The notes: generated from the letters alone by a model not told the origin. Positions 1 through 10,603 are shown, counted from the stretch's first letter. The stretch: 64,000 bases of DNA from Vibrio viridaestus (GCF_003856525.1 NZ_RJVQ01000005.1:186001-250000); one strand, 5' to 3'. Numbers and translations are program-made.

Positions 1-716
1 ATTCCATTCGTAACGAAGTGAATAAAGTTCTTCAGAGTTTACAACCCTTATCGGATGAAGACCTGAAAGACAATCTCGTTTTGGGTCAGTACACCGAATC
101 CGAAGTTCGCGGTAAGTTCCTGAAAAGCTACCGAGATGAGAAAGGCGTGGCCGAAGATTCACGCACAGAAACCTACGTTGCGCTGAAGATGTTTATCAAC
201 AACTGGCGCTGGAATGGTGTTCCATTCTACGTTCGTTCTGGTAAGCGCTTACCAACTCGTGTTACTGAAGTGGTTATTCACTTCAAACGCACGCCGCACC
301 CGGTCTTTGGTAAGAACGCACCCGAAAACAAACTTATCATCCGGATTCAACCTGATGAAGGTATTTTGATGAGCTTTGGCCTGAAAGAGCCAGGCGCTGG
401 CTTTAAGGCAAAAGAAGTGTCAATGGATTTCCATTACGCTTCGCTTGAAGAAACCAAAATGCTGACCGCCTATGAGCGTCTTCTTCTCGACTCGCTCAAC
501 GGTGATGCCACTCTGTTTGCCAGAACAGATGCAGTGGAAGCGTGCTGGCGATTTGTTCAGCCTATTCTGGATTACAAACAGGATCCTCAGTCTCTCTATG
601 GTTATGCTTGTGGCACTTGGGGGCCAAAAGAAGCCGATGACTTATTACAAAAAGACGGTAGAGATTGGCGATTCCCTTGTAAGAATTTAACCAATACGGA
701 TTATTGCGAATTATGA
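1..716 (+). CDS. zwf: Glucose-6-phosphate 1-dehydrogenase, C-terminal part
   Basis: The frame is open from base 3 and runs to the TGA at 714-716, so the gene begins before the window; the GTG at 18 is an internal valine. The visible 237 or so residues are the C-terminal half of the glucose-6-phosphate dehydrogenase fold, including [20 protein letters not shown] and the RIQPDEGI stretch. The enzyme oxidises glucose 6-phosphate with NADP+ to 6-phosphogluconolactone, the first step of the oxidative pentose phosphate pathway, in the cytoplasm. The end overlaps pgl by four bases (ATGA), and gnd follows, so the three enzymes that act in sequence share an operon. Confidence 0.97.
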   Translation, partial: SIRNEVNKVLQSLQPLSDEDLKDNLVLGQYTESEVRGKFLKSYRDEKGVAEDSRTETYVALKMFINNWRWNGVPFYVRSGKRLPTRVTEVVIHFKRTPHPVFGKNAPENKLIIRIQPDEGILMSFGLKEPGAGFKAKEVSMDFHYASLEETKMLTAYERLLLDSLNGDATLFARTDAVEACWRFVQPILDYKQDPQSLYGYACGTWGPKEADDLLQKDGRDWRFPCKNLTNTDYCEL

Positions 717-1429
717 TTAATCATAAAATTTTTGAAACGGCAGCGGATGTTGTCGATTCTTTAGCAAACGACTTAAAAAGCTATAGTTTACAAGACAAGC
801 CTGTACACATTTCTCTATCTGGTGGCAGCACACCAAAAATGTTGTTTCAACGTTTGGCAAAAGCTCCATACGCTACTGAAATTAAATGGGAAAATCTGCA
901 TTTTTGGTGGGGTGATGAGCGCTGTGTAGCGCCAACAGATGCTGAGAGTAACTTCGGTGAAGCTAATGCTCTGTTGTTTAGTCAGATTGCTATCCCTGCA
1001 GAGAATATTCACCGTATTCTGGGTGAAAACGATCCTCAACAAGAAGCGGCTCGTTTTGCCAAAGAAATGGTAGATACACTACCTTTAGAAGACGGTACTC
1101 CTGTTTTTGACTGGATTCTGCTTGGTGTTGGACCAGATGGTCATACAGCATCATTATTCCCGGGAAAAACAGACTATAGCGACAACAACCTTGCTGTTGT
1201 TGCCACTCATCCAGAATCTGGACAATTCCGTGTTTCTAAAACAGCAAAAGTTTTAGAGGCCGCTAAACGAATCAGCTACCTTGTTCTAGGTGCCGGTAAA
1301 CAAGAGATTGTGCAAGAGATTCACACAACGCCAGCAGAAGAACTACCATATCCTGCCGCTAAGATCGCCTCAACAAAAGGTGAGACTGAATGGTATCTGG
1401 ATCAAGATGCAGCGAAAAAAATTGCTTGA
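713..1429 (+). CDS. pgl: 6-phosphogluconolactonase
   Basis: A 238-residue protein of the SugarP_isomerase/6PGL family: LSGGSTP near residue 35, the WWGDERCV block, and [14 protein letters not shown], all hallmarks of Pgl (DevB). It hydrolyses 6-phosphogluconolactone to 6-phosphogluconate. I chose ATG 713, which overlaps the zwf stop as ATGA and indicates translational coupling; an in-frame TTG at 704 would add only three residues and is less likely. gnd begins 13 bases downstream behind a GAGGAG-like ribosome site, so this is the middle gene of zwf-pgl-gnd. Confidence 0.96.
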   Translation: MINHKIFETAADVVDSLANDLKSYSLQDKPVHISLSGGSTPKMLFQRLAKAPYATEIKWENLHFWWGDERCVAPTDAESNFGEANALLFSQIAIPAENIHRILGENDPQQEAARFAKEMVDTLPLEDGTPVFDWILLGVGPDGHTASLFPGKTDYSDNNLAVVATHPESGQFRVSKTAKVLEAAKRISYLVLGAGKQEIVQEIHTTPAEELPYPAAKIASTKGETEWYLDQDAAKKIA

Positions 1430-1442
1430 GGAGAATAAATAA

Positions 1443-2891
1443 ATGAAAGGTGATATTGGTGTTATTGGCCTAGCAGTAATGGGGCAGAACCTGATTTTAA
1501 ACATGAACGACCATGGCTTTAAAGTGGTTGCACACAACCGTACTGCATCTAAAGTAGACGAGTTTCTAGAAGGTCCTGCAAAAGGCACCAACATTGTGGG
1601 TGCTTACTCTCTTGAAGAGTTAGTAGAGAAGCTAGAATCTCCTCGCAAAGTTATGCTAATGGTTCGCGCTGGTGCTGTTGTGGATGCGTTCATTGAACAA
1701 CTGACTCCTCTATTGGACAAAGGCGACATCATCATTGATGGTGGTAACACAAACTACCCAGATACGAACCGTCGCGTTGCTGCGCTACGTGAAAAAGGTA
1801 TCCACTTCATCGGTACAGGCGTTTCTGGCGGTGAAGAAGGTGCACGTTTCGGTCCGTCCATCATGCCAGGTGGTGCACCTGAAGCATGGGAAGCGGTTAA
1901 GCCTATCTTCCAAGGTATCTCTGCAAAAACAGACGCAGGCGAGCCATGTTGTGACTGGGTTGGTAACGATGGCGCTGGCCACTTCGTTAAGATGGTTCAC
2001 AACGGTATCGAGTACGGCGACATGCAGCTTATTACTGAAGCCTACCAGTTCATGAAAGACGGTCTGGGTATGTCTGCTGACGAAATGCAAGCTGTTTTCG
2101 CTGACTGGAACAAAACTGAACTGGACAGCTACTTGGTTGAAATCACCGCTGATATCCTTGGCTACAAAGATGAAGATGGTGAACCACTAGTAGAGAAGAT
2201 CCTTGATACTGCGGGTCAAAAAGGTACAGGTAAATGGACAGGCATCAACGCACTTGATCTAGGTATTCCATTGACTCTGATTTCTGAGTCTGTTTTCTCT
2301 CGTTGCCTGTCTGCGCTTAAAGACCAACGTGTAGAAGCGGAGAAATTGTTTGGTAAGACCATCACTCCAGTGGAAGGCGACAAAAAAGAATGGGTTGACG
2401 CGCTTCGTCAGGCACTGCTAGCGTCTAAAATCATTTCTTACGCCCAAGGCTTTATGTTAATGCGTGAAGCATCAAACGAAAACAACTGGGATCTGAACTA
2501 CGGTAACGTTGCACTAATGTGGCGCGGTGGCTGTATCATCCGTTCTGCATTCTTGGGTAACATCCGTGATGCATTTGAGAAGAATCCAGATCTTGCGTTC
2601 CTAGGTTCCGACGATTACTTCAAAGGCATTCTGCAAGGCAGCCTAAAAGCATGGCGTCAAGTTGCAGCGAAGTCTATGGAAGTGGGTATCCCAATGCCAT
2701 GTATGACATCTGCACTGACATTCCTAGACGGTTATACAACGGCTCGTCTTCCAGCTAACCTGCTACAGGCACAACGTGACTACTTCGGTGCTCACACGTA
2801 TGAGCGTACAGACCGTGCTCGTGGTGAGTTCTTCCACACAAACTGGACTGGTACAGGCGGCAACACAGCCTCTACGACTTATGATGTGTAA
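1443..2891 (+). CDS. gnd: 6-phosphogluconate dehydrogenase, decarboxylating
   Basis: 482 residues, the usual length for the family. The N-terminus carries the Rossmann motif GVIGLAVMGQNL, then MVRAGAVVDAFI and IIDGGNT. The catalytic region GVSGGEEGARFGPSIMPGG and the HFVKMVHNGIEYGDMQ block follow. The C-terminal substrate-binding tail is intact (ARGEFFHTNWTG). The enzyme oxidatively decarboxylates 6-phosphogluconate to ribulose 5-phosphate, making NADPH. It is the last gene of the zwf operon, preceded by TTGAGGAGAATAAATAA as ribosome site and followed by a hairpin terminator. Confidence 0.98.
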   Translation: MKGDIGVIGLAVMGQNLILNMNDHGFKVVAHNRTASKVDEFLEGPAKGTNIVGAYSLEELVEKLESPRKVMLMVRAGAVVDAFIEQLTPLLDKGDIIIDGGNTNYPDTNRRVAALREKGIHFIGTGVSGGEEGARFGPSIMPGGAPEAWEAVKPIFQGISAKTDAGEPCCDWVGNDGAGHFVKMVHNGIEYGDMQLITEAYQFMKDGLGMSADEMQAVFADWNKTELDSYLVEITADILGYKDEDGEPLVEKILDTAGQKGTGKWTGINALDLGIPLTLISESVFSRCLSALKDQRVEAEKLFGKTITPVEGDKKEWVDALRQALLASKIISYAQGFMLMREASNENNWDLNYGNVALMWRGGCIIRSAFLGNIRDAFEKNPDLAFLGSDDYFKGILQGSLKAWRQVAAKSMEVGIPMPCMTSALTFLDGYTTARLPANLLQAQRDYFGAHTYERTDRARGEFFHTNWTGTGGNTASTTYDV

Positions 2892-2950
2892 AAAATAGTC
2901 ATAATTCTGTCATAAATATCGACTCAAAGTGTTATTTATGATTATAATTT

Positions 2951-3003
2951 CGCCCGAATTCGAGATTAACATTATGTTTTTCGCCGATTCGGGCGATTTT
3001 TTA
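2951..3003 (+). terminator. Probable terminator of zwf-pgl-gnd
   Basis: A nearly perfect 10-base stem (CGCCCGAATT at 2951-2960 with GATTCGGGCG at 2986-2995) is followed by a run of T. The 25-base loop is longer than usual, so termination strength is uncertain. Confidence 0.6.
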
Positions 3004-3017
3004 TACAGGAATAAATT

Positions 3018-3185
3018 ATGTTTAACCACTTATATGCATTGGCACCCGAGCTGATAGCACAAGCTGATAAACCTCATTCTGTGCGAAAAGAAGCTGAGAC
3101 TGAACGTGAAAAGTTAGTACGTCAGGCACAAGAGCACACTCTAAAACAAGAGAAACAGCTAGACGACCTCGCTAAGTGCGCTTAA
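3018..3185 (+). CDS. Small charged hypothetical protein (55 aa)
   Basis: ATG 3018 is preceded by AGGA at 3007-3010, a well-placed ribosome site, and the frame stays open for 55 codons to TAA at 3183-3185. The product starts MFNHLYALAPELIAQADK and then becomes a highly charged, probably helical segment rich in Glu, Lys, Arg and Gln (KEAETEREKLVRQAQEH). It has no signal peptide or membrane segment. I do not recognise a family. It could be a small regulator or a protein-binding helix; coding status rests on ribosome site and composition only. Confidence 0.5.
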   Translation: MFNHLYALAPELIAQADKPHSVRKEAETEREKLVRQAQEHTLKQEKQLDDLAKCA

Positions 3186-3496
3186 TCACGCACGACTATC
3201 GACGTTTCTGACGTAAAGGATTACGTCTTTCCCTCTCCCCATTCCACCTCATCATTTTCGTGGTCTGTCCTTGCTATCCTCTTTCACCCTGAAGCACACA
3301 AACAACCGCAAATTATTGATATTTATATAATTAATATATTTTGTGATGAGAAATCCACTTTTTCATCAAAAAGATCCTGAAGAAAAGAGCTGAATCACAA
3401 CTGCCTGTTCAGCGTTTTGCGCATGAAAAAAATATCCGTATTTTAGTTGCTGAATCGATTCAGTAAACATAATTATAGATAATAGGATCAGAAAAC
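3186..3496. other. Intergenic region, promoter of the DUF4432 gene
   Basis: About 310 bases without a gene. It becomes AT rich from about 3310 and contains a weak CRP-like match (TGTGATGAGAAATCCA). The ribosome site ATAGGATCAG lies just before ATG 3497. I see no RNA gene or repeat. Confidence 0.4.
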
Positions 3497-4723
3497 ATGA
3501 AACTTAACCCTCTACTTACAGCGTTAGCACTTGTTTCACCTTTCACCGTTTCAGCTGCAGAGTTTGTACTGACCGACACGGCAAATAATACCTACGTAGA
3601 AAACTGGAAAGTCTCAAATGACTCACTCAAAATGACCTCCAAGGCACCATTCTCGATCGAGAAAAAGCGTCTCCATGGTGGAAAACAAGAAGGTGTCGAT
3701 GTACTGATTATTAATAATGGGGAACTCGAAGTTACCCTTGTACCAACTCGCGGCATGGGAATTTTTCAGGTTAAGAAAGAAGGTAAACGTGTCCTTGGTT
3801 GGGATTCACCAGTGAAGGAAATTGTCAATCCAACCTACATTGATTTAGAAAGTCGCAATGGCTTAGGCTGGCTCGATGGCTTCAACGAAATGATGGTTCG
3901 CTGTGGTTATGAATGGACTGGACATCCAGGCGTGGATGATAACGGTCAATTGCTTAGCTTGCATGGTCGCGCTCAAAATACACCAGCTTCAACGGTCAAA
4001 GTAATCATTGATGATGATGCTCCCCATAAAATCACCATTCAAGGGGAAATTTCCGAACGCACATTTAAGAAAGCCGAGTTAGTCACGCTTACCCAATTTT
4101 CTATCACTCCTGGGTCTAACGCATTTTCTATTAATGATACGTTAACCAACAAAGCTGATTACGACGACGAGTATCAGATTATTTATCACTCAAATTACGG
4201 TCAGCCGATATTGGAAGAAGGCGCGAAAGTCTACGCTGCAGCAAGTGAAATCTCTCCGTTTAATGACTACGCAAAAAAAGGACTTAAAAACTGGCAAACC
4301 TATCTGGCTCCGACCAAAGGATATGATGAAATGGTTTACAACCTTAAGCCCGTTGCCGATAAAAATGGAGACACATTGGCAGTATTACATAACAAAGCTG
4401 CTAATTTGGGCGTTTCTATGAAATTCAACGTGAAAGAACTACCAGTGTTAACCATCTGGAAAAACACCGATACCTTGCAGCAAGGTTATGTCACCGGAAT
4501 TGAGCCAGGCACTAGTTATGCCTACAACACGAAATACCAACGACCACTAGGACTCGTTCCTACAATAAAGGCAGGAGAATCTAAACACTTCGACCTTACT
4601 TATACCGTGTTACCCGATGCGACAGCGGTGAAAGACGCAGTCAAACAAGTGAACACGCTACTCAATGGCAAATCAGTCAAGCAGGTTGAACAACCTTTAG
4701 TTGACCTTTCTAAAGTAGAATAA
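3497..4723 (+). CDS. Periplasmic DUF4432 family protein (aldose 1-epimerase-like)
   Basis: 408 residues. It starts with a classical Sec signal peptide (MKLNPLLTALALVSPFTVSA, cleavage likely after the ASA-like SAA at about residue 21), so the protein is exported. The mature part carries the DUF4432 pattern: LVPTRGMGIFQV, GWLDGFNEMMVRCGYEW and LHGRAQNTPA, related in fold to galactose mutarotase. The family is thought to bind or epimerise carbohydrates, but the substrate is unknown. It stands alone, with its own terminator 10 bases downstream. Many DUF4432 proteins are cytoplasmic, so the export signal is notable. Confidence 0.8.
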   Translation: MKLNPLLTALALVSPFTVSAAEFVLTDTANNTYVENWKVSNDSLKMTSKAPFSIEKKRLHGGKQEGVDVLIINNGELEVTLVPTRGMGIFQVKKEGKRVLGWDSPVKEIVNPTYIDLESRNGLGWLDGFNEMMVRCGYEWTGHPGVDDNGQLLSLHGRAQNTPASTVKVIIDDDAPHKITIQGEISERTFKKAELVTLTQFSITPGSNAFSINDTLTNKADYDDEYQIIYHSNYGQPILEEGAKVYAAASEISPFNDYAKKGLKNWQTYLAPTKGYDEMVYNLKPVADKNGDTLAVLHNKAANLGVSMKFNVKELPVLTIWKNTDTLQQGYVTGIEPGTSYAYNTKYQRPLGLVPTIKAGESKHFDLTYTVLPDATAVKDAVKQVNTLLNGKSVKQVEQPLVDLSKVE

Positions 4724-4732
4724 TTATAACTG

Positions 4733-4766
4733 TGAAGGGGGGGGTAAAAACTCCCCCTTCATTTTT
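4733..4766 (+). terminator. Rho-independent terminator
   Basis: A G-rich arm (TGAAGGGGG from 4733) pairs with CCCCCTTCA ending at 4761 and is followed by five T. It lies just after the DUF4432 gene. Confidence 0.8.
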
Positions 4767-4808
4767 GCAGTGAGACTTAAAAAGATAGGTTATTGTGATA
4801 TGAGTAAA

Positions 4809-6647
4809 TCAGTAAAATAGATAGTTATTTCTACCTTCTCTTTTCACCGTATATAAAGCTTTATCGGCCTGTTTAAGAGCCTCATTTAGCTTTATATCCT
4901 GCTTGTCGATTTCGCTCAGACCAATGCTGACGCCAATCTTGACTTCAAGATTGTCACCTATTGAATAAGGCATTGATACTAACTCAACGATACGTTTGGC
5001 CATTTTAGTCGCTATAGACATAAGATTATCTTGACCACTTAAGATAATCGCAAATTCATCCCCACCTAAACGGCAGACTAAATCTGTTTCACGCACGGAA
5101 CTTGTTAGTCGTTGGGCAACATCCTTTAAAACGCTATCACCAATACTATGCCCATAGGTATCGTTTACCGCTTTAAAATGATCAAGATCGATAAGCATGA
5201 GGATATGCTGCTGGGTATCTGCTAAACTGTCAGACAGGGTATCTACGTAGTCATTGAATAATGAACGGTTTGCAAGTCCGGTTAAAATATCGTGATGAGC
5301 CGCATAGTGAATTTTTTCTCTACTCTTCTCTTGTTCGGTAATATCTTCCGACGTACAAATCCAACCATCATCAGGTAACTTACTATAAAGCGCTTCAACA
5401 ATTTTTCCTGACTTTAAATAAAACAGATGTCTCAGAGTTGTATCATGCTCAAACGCCTGATTCATACTTAACATAAGTTGCTCAGGCCCGATATCACTAT
5501 TCTCATGTTCACAGTACATCATCAAAAACTCGACGAAATGCTGACGAATATAAATTTGATCAGGCGATTTTTCGTAAATCTTAACGTGTTGATTGTTCCA
5601 GTATTTCAGGCGTCCATTCGAGTCATAAACGGCGACTCCCTGTGGAATATGATTGAGAATCGCCGATAACTCCTTATTCTTCGACAAAATCAGACGCTCA
5701 TTTTCGCTCATCTTTTGTTCTATCAATTTACGATCTGATACATCTTGGAACGCACCGATCAAACGGCACAACTCACCATTTTCATATATGCCCAGCCCCG
5801 TTGTTTTAACCCACATGTGCTTTCCCTGAGCATTAATAAATGGCAACTCACTTGCCCAAATACCATTAGAACTCAGTGCATTATTAACAGTATCTTCAAT
5901 AATCTCTCTTGCCTCTGGAGCGAAAAATGAAAAACCCGCATCTAAGGTAGGTTTAAAGTCTGTATTCACACCAACGATTTCCCTTGTTTGTTTGGTCCAA
6001 AAGAGTTCATTGCTCTCAACATCAAACTCCCAACCACCAACACCAGATACCTTCGCGACTTCTTCAAACAAAGCCTGTTGTCGGGAAGACAACTGCCTTT
6101 CTTTTTCCATTTCTTCAATTGCCATTTGCGAGATTATCAGATTGATATTTGAACGTAACAAACCTCCGACTACCTGAGAAAAATTATGTAATTGTTGCTT
6201 CTCATAGACTCCCATCTCTTTGGAAGAAGTATCAAAAATACATAGAGCACCGATAATATCTCCATCGCTAAGTTCTATTGGGCATCCAGCGCAAAAATGA
6301 ATACCTTTCTGCACCAAATATTCATTCTGCATAAAGTGGTCATCTTCAAGCGCATCACTTATTGTTACTAACTTCCTCTGTTCATAAACAAATCGGCAAA
6401 AAGAAAAAGGTGTAGTAATACTTTTTTCTTTCATACCAATTGAAGCAATTAAATTCTGTGGGCATTCTTTCGTCGAGTCATCACTCAGTGATAAGCCAAC
6501 ACAAGCACAGTGGAAGAAATCAGCAACAATTTGAATCAGCGTATCTAATTCAGGGAGGTGGTCGACGCGATTCTTTTTTAATTGAGTGACGGCATGATCG
6601 TAAGACGAAGATAATATGGATTCTTTCACAATAAAGTCATCCCCCAT
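4809..6647 (-). CDS. GAF-PAS-PAS diguanylate cyclase
   Basis: 612 residues without clear membrane segments. A GAF domain occupies about residues 25-165 (with FCAGCPIEL). Two PAS segments lie at about 195-310 (VGGWEFDVESNELFW, then an RLIGAFQDVSDRK PAC end) and 325-440. A GGDEF domain ends the protein. The active motif is intact (CRLGGDEFAIIL, GGDEF at about 528), and the inhibitory RxxD site RETD sits five residues before it. It should make c-di-GMP from two GTP in response to a cytoplasmic ligand or redox signal. The start is uncertain: a GTG five codons in has a G-rich site at longer spacing. Confidence 0.9.
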   Translation of the reverse strand: MGDDFIVKESILSSSYDHAVTQLKKNRVDHLPELDTLIQIVADFFHCACVGLSLSDDSTKECPQNLIASIGMKEKSITTPFSFCRFVYEQRKLVTISDALEDDHFMQNEYLVQKGIHFCAGCPIELSDGDIIGALCIFDTSSKEMGVYEKQQLHNFSQVVGGLLRSNINLIISQMAIEEMEKERQLSSRQQALFEEVAKVSGVGGWEFDVESNELFWTKQTREIVGVNTDFKPTLDAGFSFFAPEAREIIEDTVNNALSSNGIWASELPFINAQGKHMWVKTTGLGIYENGELCRLIGAFQDVSDRKLIEQKMSENERLILSKNKELSAILNHIPQGVAVYDSNGRLKYWNNQHVKIYEKSPDQIYIRQHFVEFLMMYCEHENSDIGPEQLMLSMNQAFEHDTTLRHLFYLKSGKIVEALYSKLPDDGWICTSEDITEQEKSREKIHYAAHHDILTGLANRSLFNDYVDTLSDSLADTQQHILMLIDLDHFKAVNDTYGHSIGDSVLKDVAQRLTSSVRETDLVCRLGGDEFAIILSGQDNLMSIATKMAKRIVELVSMPYSIGDNLEVKIGVSIGLSEIDKQDIKLNEALKQADKALYTVKREGRNNYLFY

Positions 6648-6901
6648 ACAAATCCGAAACTTATATTTGAAATAAGAATTTCTACATAAATTAAGTTTGG
6701 CACAGAAAAAATTTTTGACGAATAATATTCGGCTGCTTTTGCGTTAACTTTGCTAATCACCACAGTTCATATCATTTTTCAAAACCTCTCGGCTAGCAAC
6801 ATTTCTGCAGAATATTCGATTGCACTACTTCCTACTTTACTTTATCTTTTTTTCGTCATATCCAAGAGATAAAGTAATTACTGCTTTCAAGAGACTATTT
6901 T

Positions 6902-7825
6902 ATGAACAAATCTAATATTCTTATCCTCGATGGCGGGATGGGACGAGAACTTGAACGTCGCGGTGCACCTTTCCGTCAGCCAGAATGGTCTGCACTCGCA
7001 ATGATGGAAGCCCCAGAAATCGTAAAAGAGGCTCATCTTGCATTTATTCAAGCGGGTTCTCGCGTAATTACAACCAATAGCTATGCGTTGGTACCATTTC
7101 ATATTGGTGAAGAAGTGTTTGCGCAACGAGCTGAAAAATTGGCAGATCTCGCTGGAGTAAAAGCAAAACAGGCAGTGGAAGAATCCAAGACCAATACACT
7201 GGTAGCAGGATCACTTCCACCGTTATTTGGGTCGTACCGAGCAGATTTATATCAGGCTGGACGTGTCGAGGAGATTGCAACTCCATTGATAAATGGCTTA
7301 AAAGCTAACGTTGACTTTTGGTTAGCAGAGACACAAAGTTTGATTGCAGAAGTCATAGCGGTTAAGTCTGTTGTCGACAAGCAATGTACCGAGTCTAAGC
7401 CATACTGGGTTTCGTTCACTCTAGAAGATTCAGAAGAAACAGTCGTTCCTTTATTACGTTCAGGTGAAACAGTCGAGAGTGCCGTAAAAGCAATGGCAGA
7501 GCTGCAGGTGGACGCGATTCTGTTTAACTGCTCTCAACCAGAGATTATTGAAGATGCCTTAACAGTTGCTCGTCATACTCTGAATAGTTTACAGCAAGAT
7601 CAGATTAAGCTGGGAGCTTATGCCAATGCATTTCCTCCACAGCCAAAAGACGCAACCGCAAATGATGGACTAGATGAACTTAGAGCGGATCTAACTCCTC
7701 CCGCGTATCTAGTTTGGGCTGAAAAGTGGCAGGAACAAGGTGCAACATTAATTGGTGGCTGTTGTGGTATCGGACCCGACCATATTCAACAACTAGCGGA
7801 TCATTTCAACGCAATAATTAGTTGA
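6902..7825 (+). CDS. Homocysteine S-methyltransferase family protein
   Basis: 307 residues of the Pfam S-methyl_trans barrel. The N-terminus is LILDGGMGRELERRG. Zinc-binding cysteines are visible in ILFNCSQPE and in the C-terminal pair GGCCGIGPDHI. The family (MmuM, YagD) transfers a methyl group from S-methylmethionine or a similar donor to homocysteine, giving methionine. It is monocistronic with a terminator straight after. No S-methylmethionine permease (mmuP) lies beside it, so the donor cannot be inferred from context. Confidence 0.85.
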   Translation: MNKSNILILDGGMGRELERRGAPFRQPEWSALAMMEAPEIVKEAHLAFIQAGSRVITTNSYALVPFHIGEEVFAQRAEKLADLAGVKAKQAVEESKTNTLVAGSLPPLFGSYRADLYQAGRVEEIATPLINGLKANVDFWLAETQSLIAEVIAVKSVVDKQCTESKPYWVSFTLEDSEETVVPLLRSGETVESAVKAMAELQVDAILFNCSQPEIIEDALTVARHTLNSLQQDQIKLGAYANAFPPQPKDATANDGLDELRADLTPPAYLVWAEKWQEQGATLIGGCCGIGPDHIQQLADHFNAIIS

Positions 7826-7835
7826 AAAGTAAAGC

Positions 7836-7861
7836 AAAAGGCTGCATATGCAGCCTTTTTT
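7836..7861 (+). terminator. Rho-independent terminator
   Basis: AAAAGGCTGCATATGCAGCC folds into a tight hairpin followed by six T, ten bases after the methyltransferase stop. Confidence 0.85.
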
Positions 7862-8052
7862 ATATATCTTACCCCTCACATAAATTTCTTTATTTTATGC
7901 TTTAAACTTGAATGAATATCTCACCAAGTAATTAACATTTGCTATTTTCCTTAATCGAAATCAATGTGCCACAAAAAATTCCCGATATATTTGTTTGAAA
8001 AATATTCATAACCGTTTTTATTGGATAGGCTTACAACTTGGGGGGAATCTTT

Positions 8053-10083
8053 GTGATCCAACTCTATAAGCATAAAAGTATTAATACTCAACTACGTGGC
8101 ATCATGCTGCTGTGTTTAATCATCTCATTTTCCGTTATCGCTGTTTTAGTTTACCGCAGTAGCGCTCAGATTTTGCTCAATAGCATACTTGAGGATCATA
8201 AGGCCCGGGTAGAAGTCATCGCCAAAACAATTTCTGAGCAGTTTAATGAGTATATCGACTCCACCAAACTCTTAGAGTCAACGTTTGAACACGGCTACCT
8301 AGATAATTTACAAATTGAGAACACCAGTGTTGAGTTTAGCGGACATCAACTTAATAACATTTCTCACGAAGGAAGTAGCTTAGTCGGCAATTACGATGTT
8401 GTTGACCGTTTCACTCGTGATACTGGCGCTATCGCGACAATTTTTGTGCAATCCGGTAATGACTGGTTGAGAGTATCGACTTCACTAAAAGATACTAACG
8501 GTCAACGCATGGTTGGCACTGTATTAGGCCAATCTCATCCAGCCTTTGAGAAAATGCGTTCAGGGCAAGATTTTTACGATCAAGTCACGCTATTTGGTAA
8601 ACGTTATATCACTTATTACCACCCGTTGATGAAAGATGGTCAACCTGCGGCCATTCTATTTATCGGCCAACCAGTACAAAAAGCAGCGGAAACTATGTTC
8701 CAAAACCTTAGCCAGCTCAAGTGGGGTGAGACAGGTTCTACATTGGTTGTTGATGCGCACGACAACTCCATAGGGACATATTTGTTAAAGGCACCAGGTT
8801 CATCTCAAACTTCAATCCTAGATGAGCGTGATGCCAATGGGAATAAAATATTTGGTCAAATTTTTGAGCAAGCTAATGGTCTTATTACTTATCAAGCCAA
8901 GTCAGGCGATCAAGTCCATGAAAAGTATTTGGTGTTTACTGACATCCCTGGATGGAAGTGGAAACTCATCGGTGGAACATATGTCGACGAGGTCACTCAG
9001 GCATCCCAAGAACTACTTAAACTTATCGTCATTATCTCTGCACTTGTTGGCGCTGCTACCTTCATTATCATTGCGGCTTTCTTAAGCAAGACAATCAAGC
9101 CGTTGATTACACTGAGCTCAATCATGGAACGAATTCGTGACGGTGAAGTATCGATGACTTTATCGGAGGAACGTACTGATTCAAAAAATGAAATTATCCA
9201 GCTCCACAGTAGTGTAAGAAGTATGACGACGAAGCTAAACAATCTGGTCAACGAGATTCGTACGACCAGTGAGTCCGTCCGCGATAAATCTAACGGTGTG
9301 TTGGATGATGCGAATCAGGGTTTAAGACAATCAGAACAACAGCAAGAACAAATAGAACAGATCGTCGCAGCTATCGAAGAGATGGCAACTTCTGCTCAGG
9401 GCGTTGCAGAGCAAGTTGAAGCCATTGCTGGTTACGTAAGAGAAGCCGATGAAAATACTCAATCTGGGCTGGAGTTAGTCGAAGGAGTTTGTATTGATGT
9501 TGCTCAGTTAAACGATCAACTCAGTGAATCCGCCAGCGCCATTAATCAGGTCAGTCAAGACAGCGGTAATATTCAATCAGTGACAAAAATGATTGATGAA
9601 ATCGCAGAACAAACGAACTTACTGGCACTAAATGCAGCGATAGAAGCGGCTCGAGCGGGCGAGCACGGTCGAGGCTTTGCTGTTGTAGCAGATGAAGTAA
9701 GAACCTTGGCTCACCGCACACAAACATCAGTGAAGGATGTGGTTGATATCATTGATAAGCTGAACGTATCAACTCAACGAGCAGTGGCACTGATGAATCA
9801 GAGCCAGGAGAGAGCAAATAGCGTGATGGATCGCTCTCAGGAGGCAGGAGCATCCCTTGAAACGATTGCTGGACAAGTTCGTGAAATCGCCACCCAAGCT
9901 GACACGATTGCGGCCACGGCCGAGCAACAGTCAGTTGTGTCACAGCAAGTTGCTCAAAGCGCAACAGAAATCAGTGAACTCAATAATTTGAGTCGCAATA
10001 ATAATGCTCAGACAGCAAAAAGCTCATCTGAACTCGACGCACTTGCAAACAATCTTAATAAGCAAGTGGAATTCTTCCACTAA
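8053..10083 (+). CDS. Methyl-accepting chemotaxis protein with periplasmic Cache domain
   Basis: About 676 residues. I start it at GTG 8053 because GGGGGAA lies 6-12 bases upstream; the upstream TTG 8038 has no such site. A first membrane helix (about residues 16-36) leads into a large periplasmic Cache-type sensor ([36 protein letters not shown]). A second helix lies near residue 325-345, followed by a HAMP-like linker and a long coiled-coil signalling domain. The hairpin tip is [20 protein letters not shown], which contacts CheA/CheW. No C-terminal methylation pentapeptide is visible. The ligand is unknown. Confidence 0.93.
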   Translation: MIQLYKHKSINTQLRGIMLLCLIISFSVIAVLVYRSSAQILLNSILEDHKARVEVIAKTISEQFNEYIDSTKLLESTFEHGYLDNLQIENTSVEFSGHQLNNISHEGSSLVGNYDVVDRFTRDTGAIATIFVQSGNDWLRVSTSLKDTNGQRMVGTVLGQSHPAFEKMRSGQDFYDQVTLFGKRYITYYHPLMKDGQPAAILFIGQPVQKAAETMFQNLSQLKWGETGSTLVVDAHDNSIGTYLLKAPGSSQTSILDERDANGNKIFGQIFEQANGLITYQAKSGDQVHEKYLVFTDIPGWKWKLIGGTYVDEVTQASQELLKLIVIISALVGAATFIIIAAFLSKTIKPLITLSSIMERIRDGEVSMTLSEERTDSKNEIIQLHSSVRSMTTKLNNLVNEIRTTSESVRDKSNGVLDDANQGLRQSEQQQEQIEQIVAAIEEMATSAQGVAEQVEAIAGYVREADENTQSGLELVEGVCIDVAQLNDQLSESASAINQVSQDSGNIQSVTKMIDEIAEQTNLLALNAAIEAARAGEHGRGFAVVADEVRTLAHRTQTSVKDVVDIIDKLNVSTQRAVALMNQSQERANSVMDRSQEAGASLETIAGQVREIATQADTIAATAEQQSVVSQQVAQSATEISELNNLSRNNNAQTAKSSSELDALANNLNKQVEFFH

Positions 10084-10106
10084 ACTAATATGGGCTGTAA
10101 ACCAAT

Positions 10107-10130
10107 AAAGCTCTCCATTTGGAGAGCTTT
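10107..10130. terminator. Terminator hairpin between convergent genes
   Basis: Perfect 10-base stem AAAGCTCTCC / GGAGAGCTTT with an ATTT loop, between the MCP gene and the convergent TetR gene. T-runs are short on both sides. Confidence 0.65.
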
Positions 10131-10141
10131 GCTTCATTTAT

Positions 10142-10603
10142 CTATTCAAGCATAACGACCAAAGAATGCCCAAGCAATCTTTCCATCTCATCGTGCCCAT
10201 CACTGCCTATGCGTTCAGACGCCGTTGAATACAGCATGTTAAGAACTTTTTGTGCAAATGACACAGACCGTTCCGTCATCACTATATGTTGCATTAGCAA
10301 TCTGACGATTGCGACAAACCGCTCATCACTCAACGCAAATTTCCAACTGGTTCTCAACCCGTTGACACCGTGCGAGAAATCCAAATAGCCTTTGAGCTTT
10401 TGAACTATCTCATCGCTGACGGTATCGACAAAATCGATTTTTTTGGGAAAATGATGACTGATTCCCGTACGTGAAACCCCCGTTTGCTCACTTAAAGTCG
10501 TATAAGACATTTTGTCATAACCAATGGTAAGCAACTGTTCTACAACTGCTTCGGTAATGACTTTCACGGTGATTTCGGTATCTTCCTTACTCCGCTTTGG
10601 CAT
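10142..10603 (-). CDS. TetR-family transcriptional regulator, LuxT-like
   Basis: Starting at ATG 10603 (AGGGAAG site upstream) the protein has 153 residues and begins MPKRSKEDTEIT. This opening and the HTH segment SYTTLSEQTGVSRTGISHHFPKK match, from memory, the LuxT/SwrT regulators of vibrios, which are about the same length. Those act below quorum sensing on luminescence, swarming and siderophore genes. A 13-residue longer reading exists but lacks the ribosome site. The C-terminal ligand domain is shorter than in typical TetR proteins. The vibrio-LuxT identity is likely but needs a phylogeny, so I give no symbol. Confidence 0.8.
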   Translation of the reverse strand: MPKRSKEDTEITVKVITEAVVEQLLTIGYDKMSYTTLSEQTGVSRTGISHHFPKKIDFVDTVSDEIVQKLKGYLDFSHGVNGLRTSWKFALSDERFVAIVRLLMQHIVMTERSVSFAQKVLNMLYSTASERIGSDGHDEMERLLGHSLVVMLE

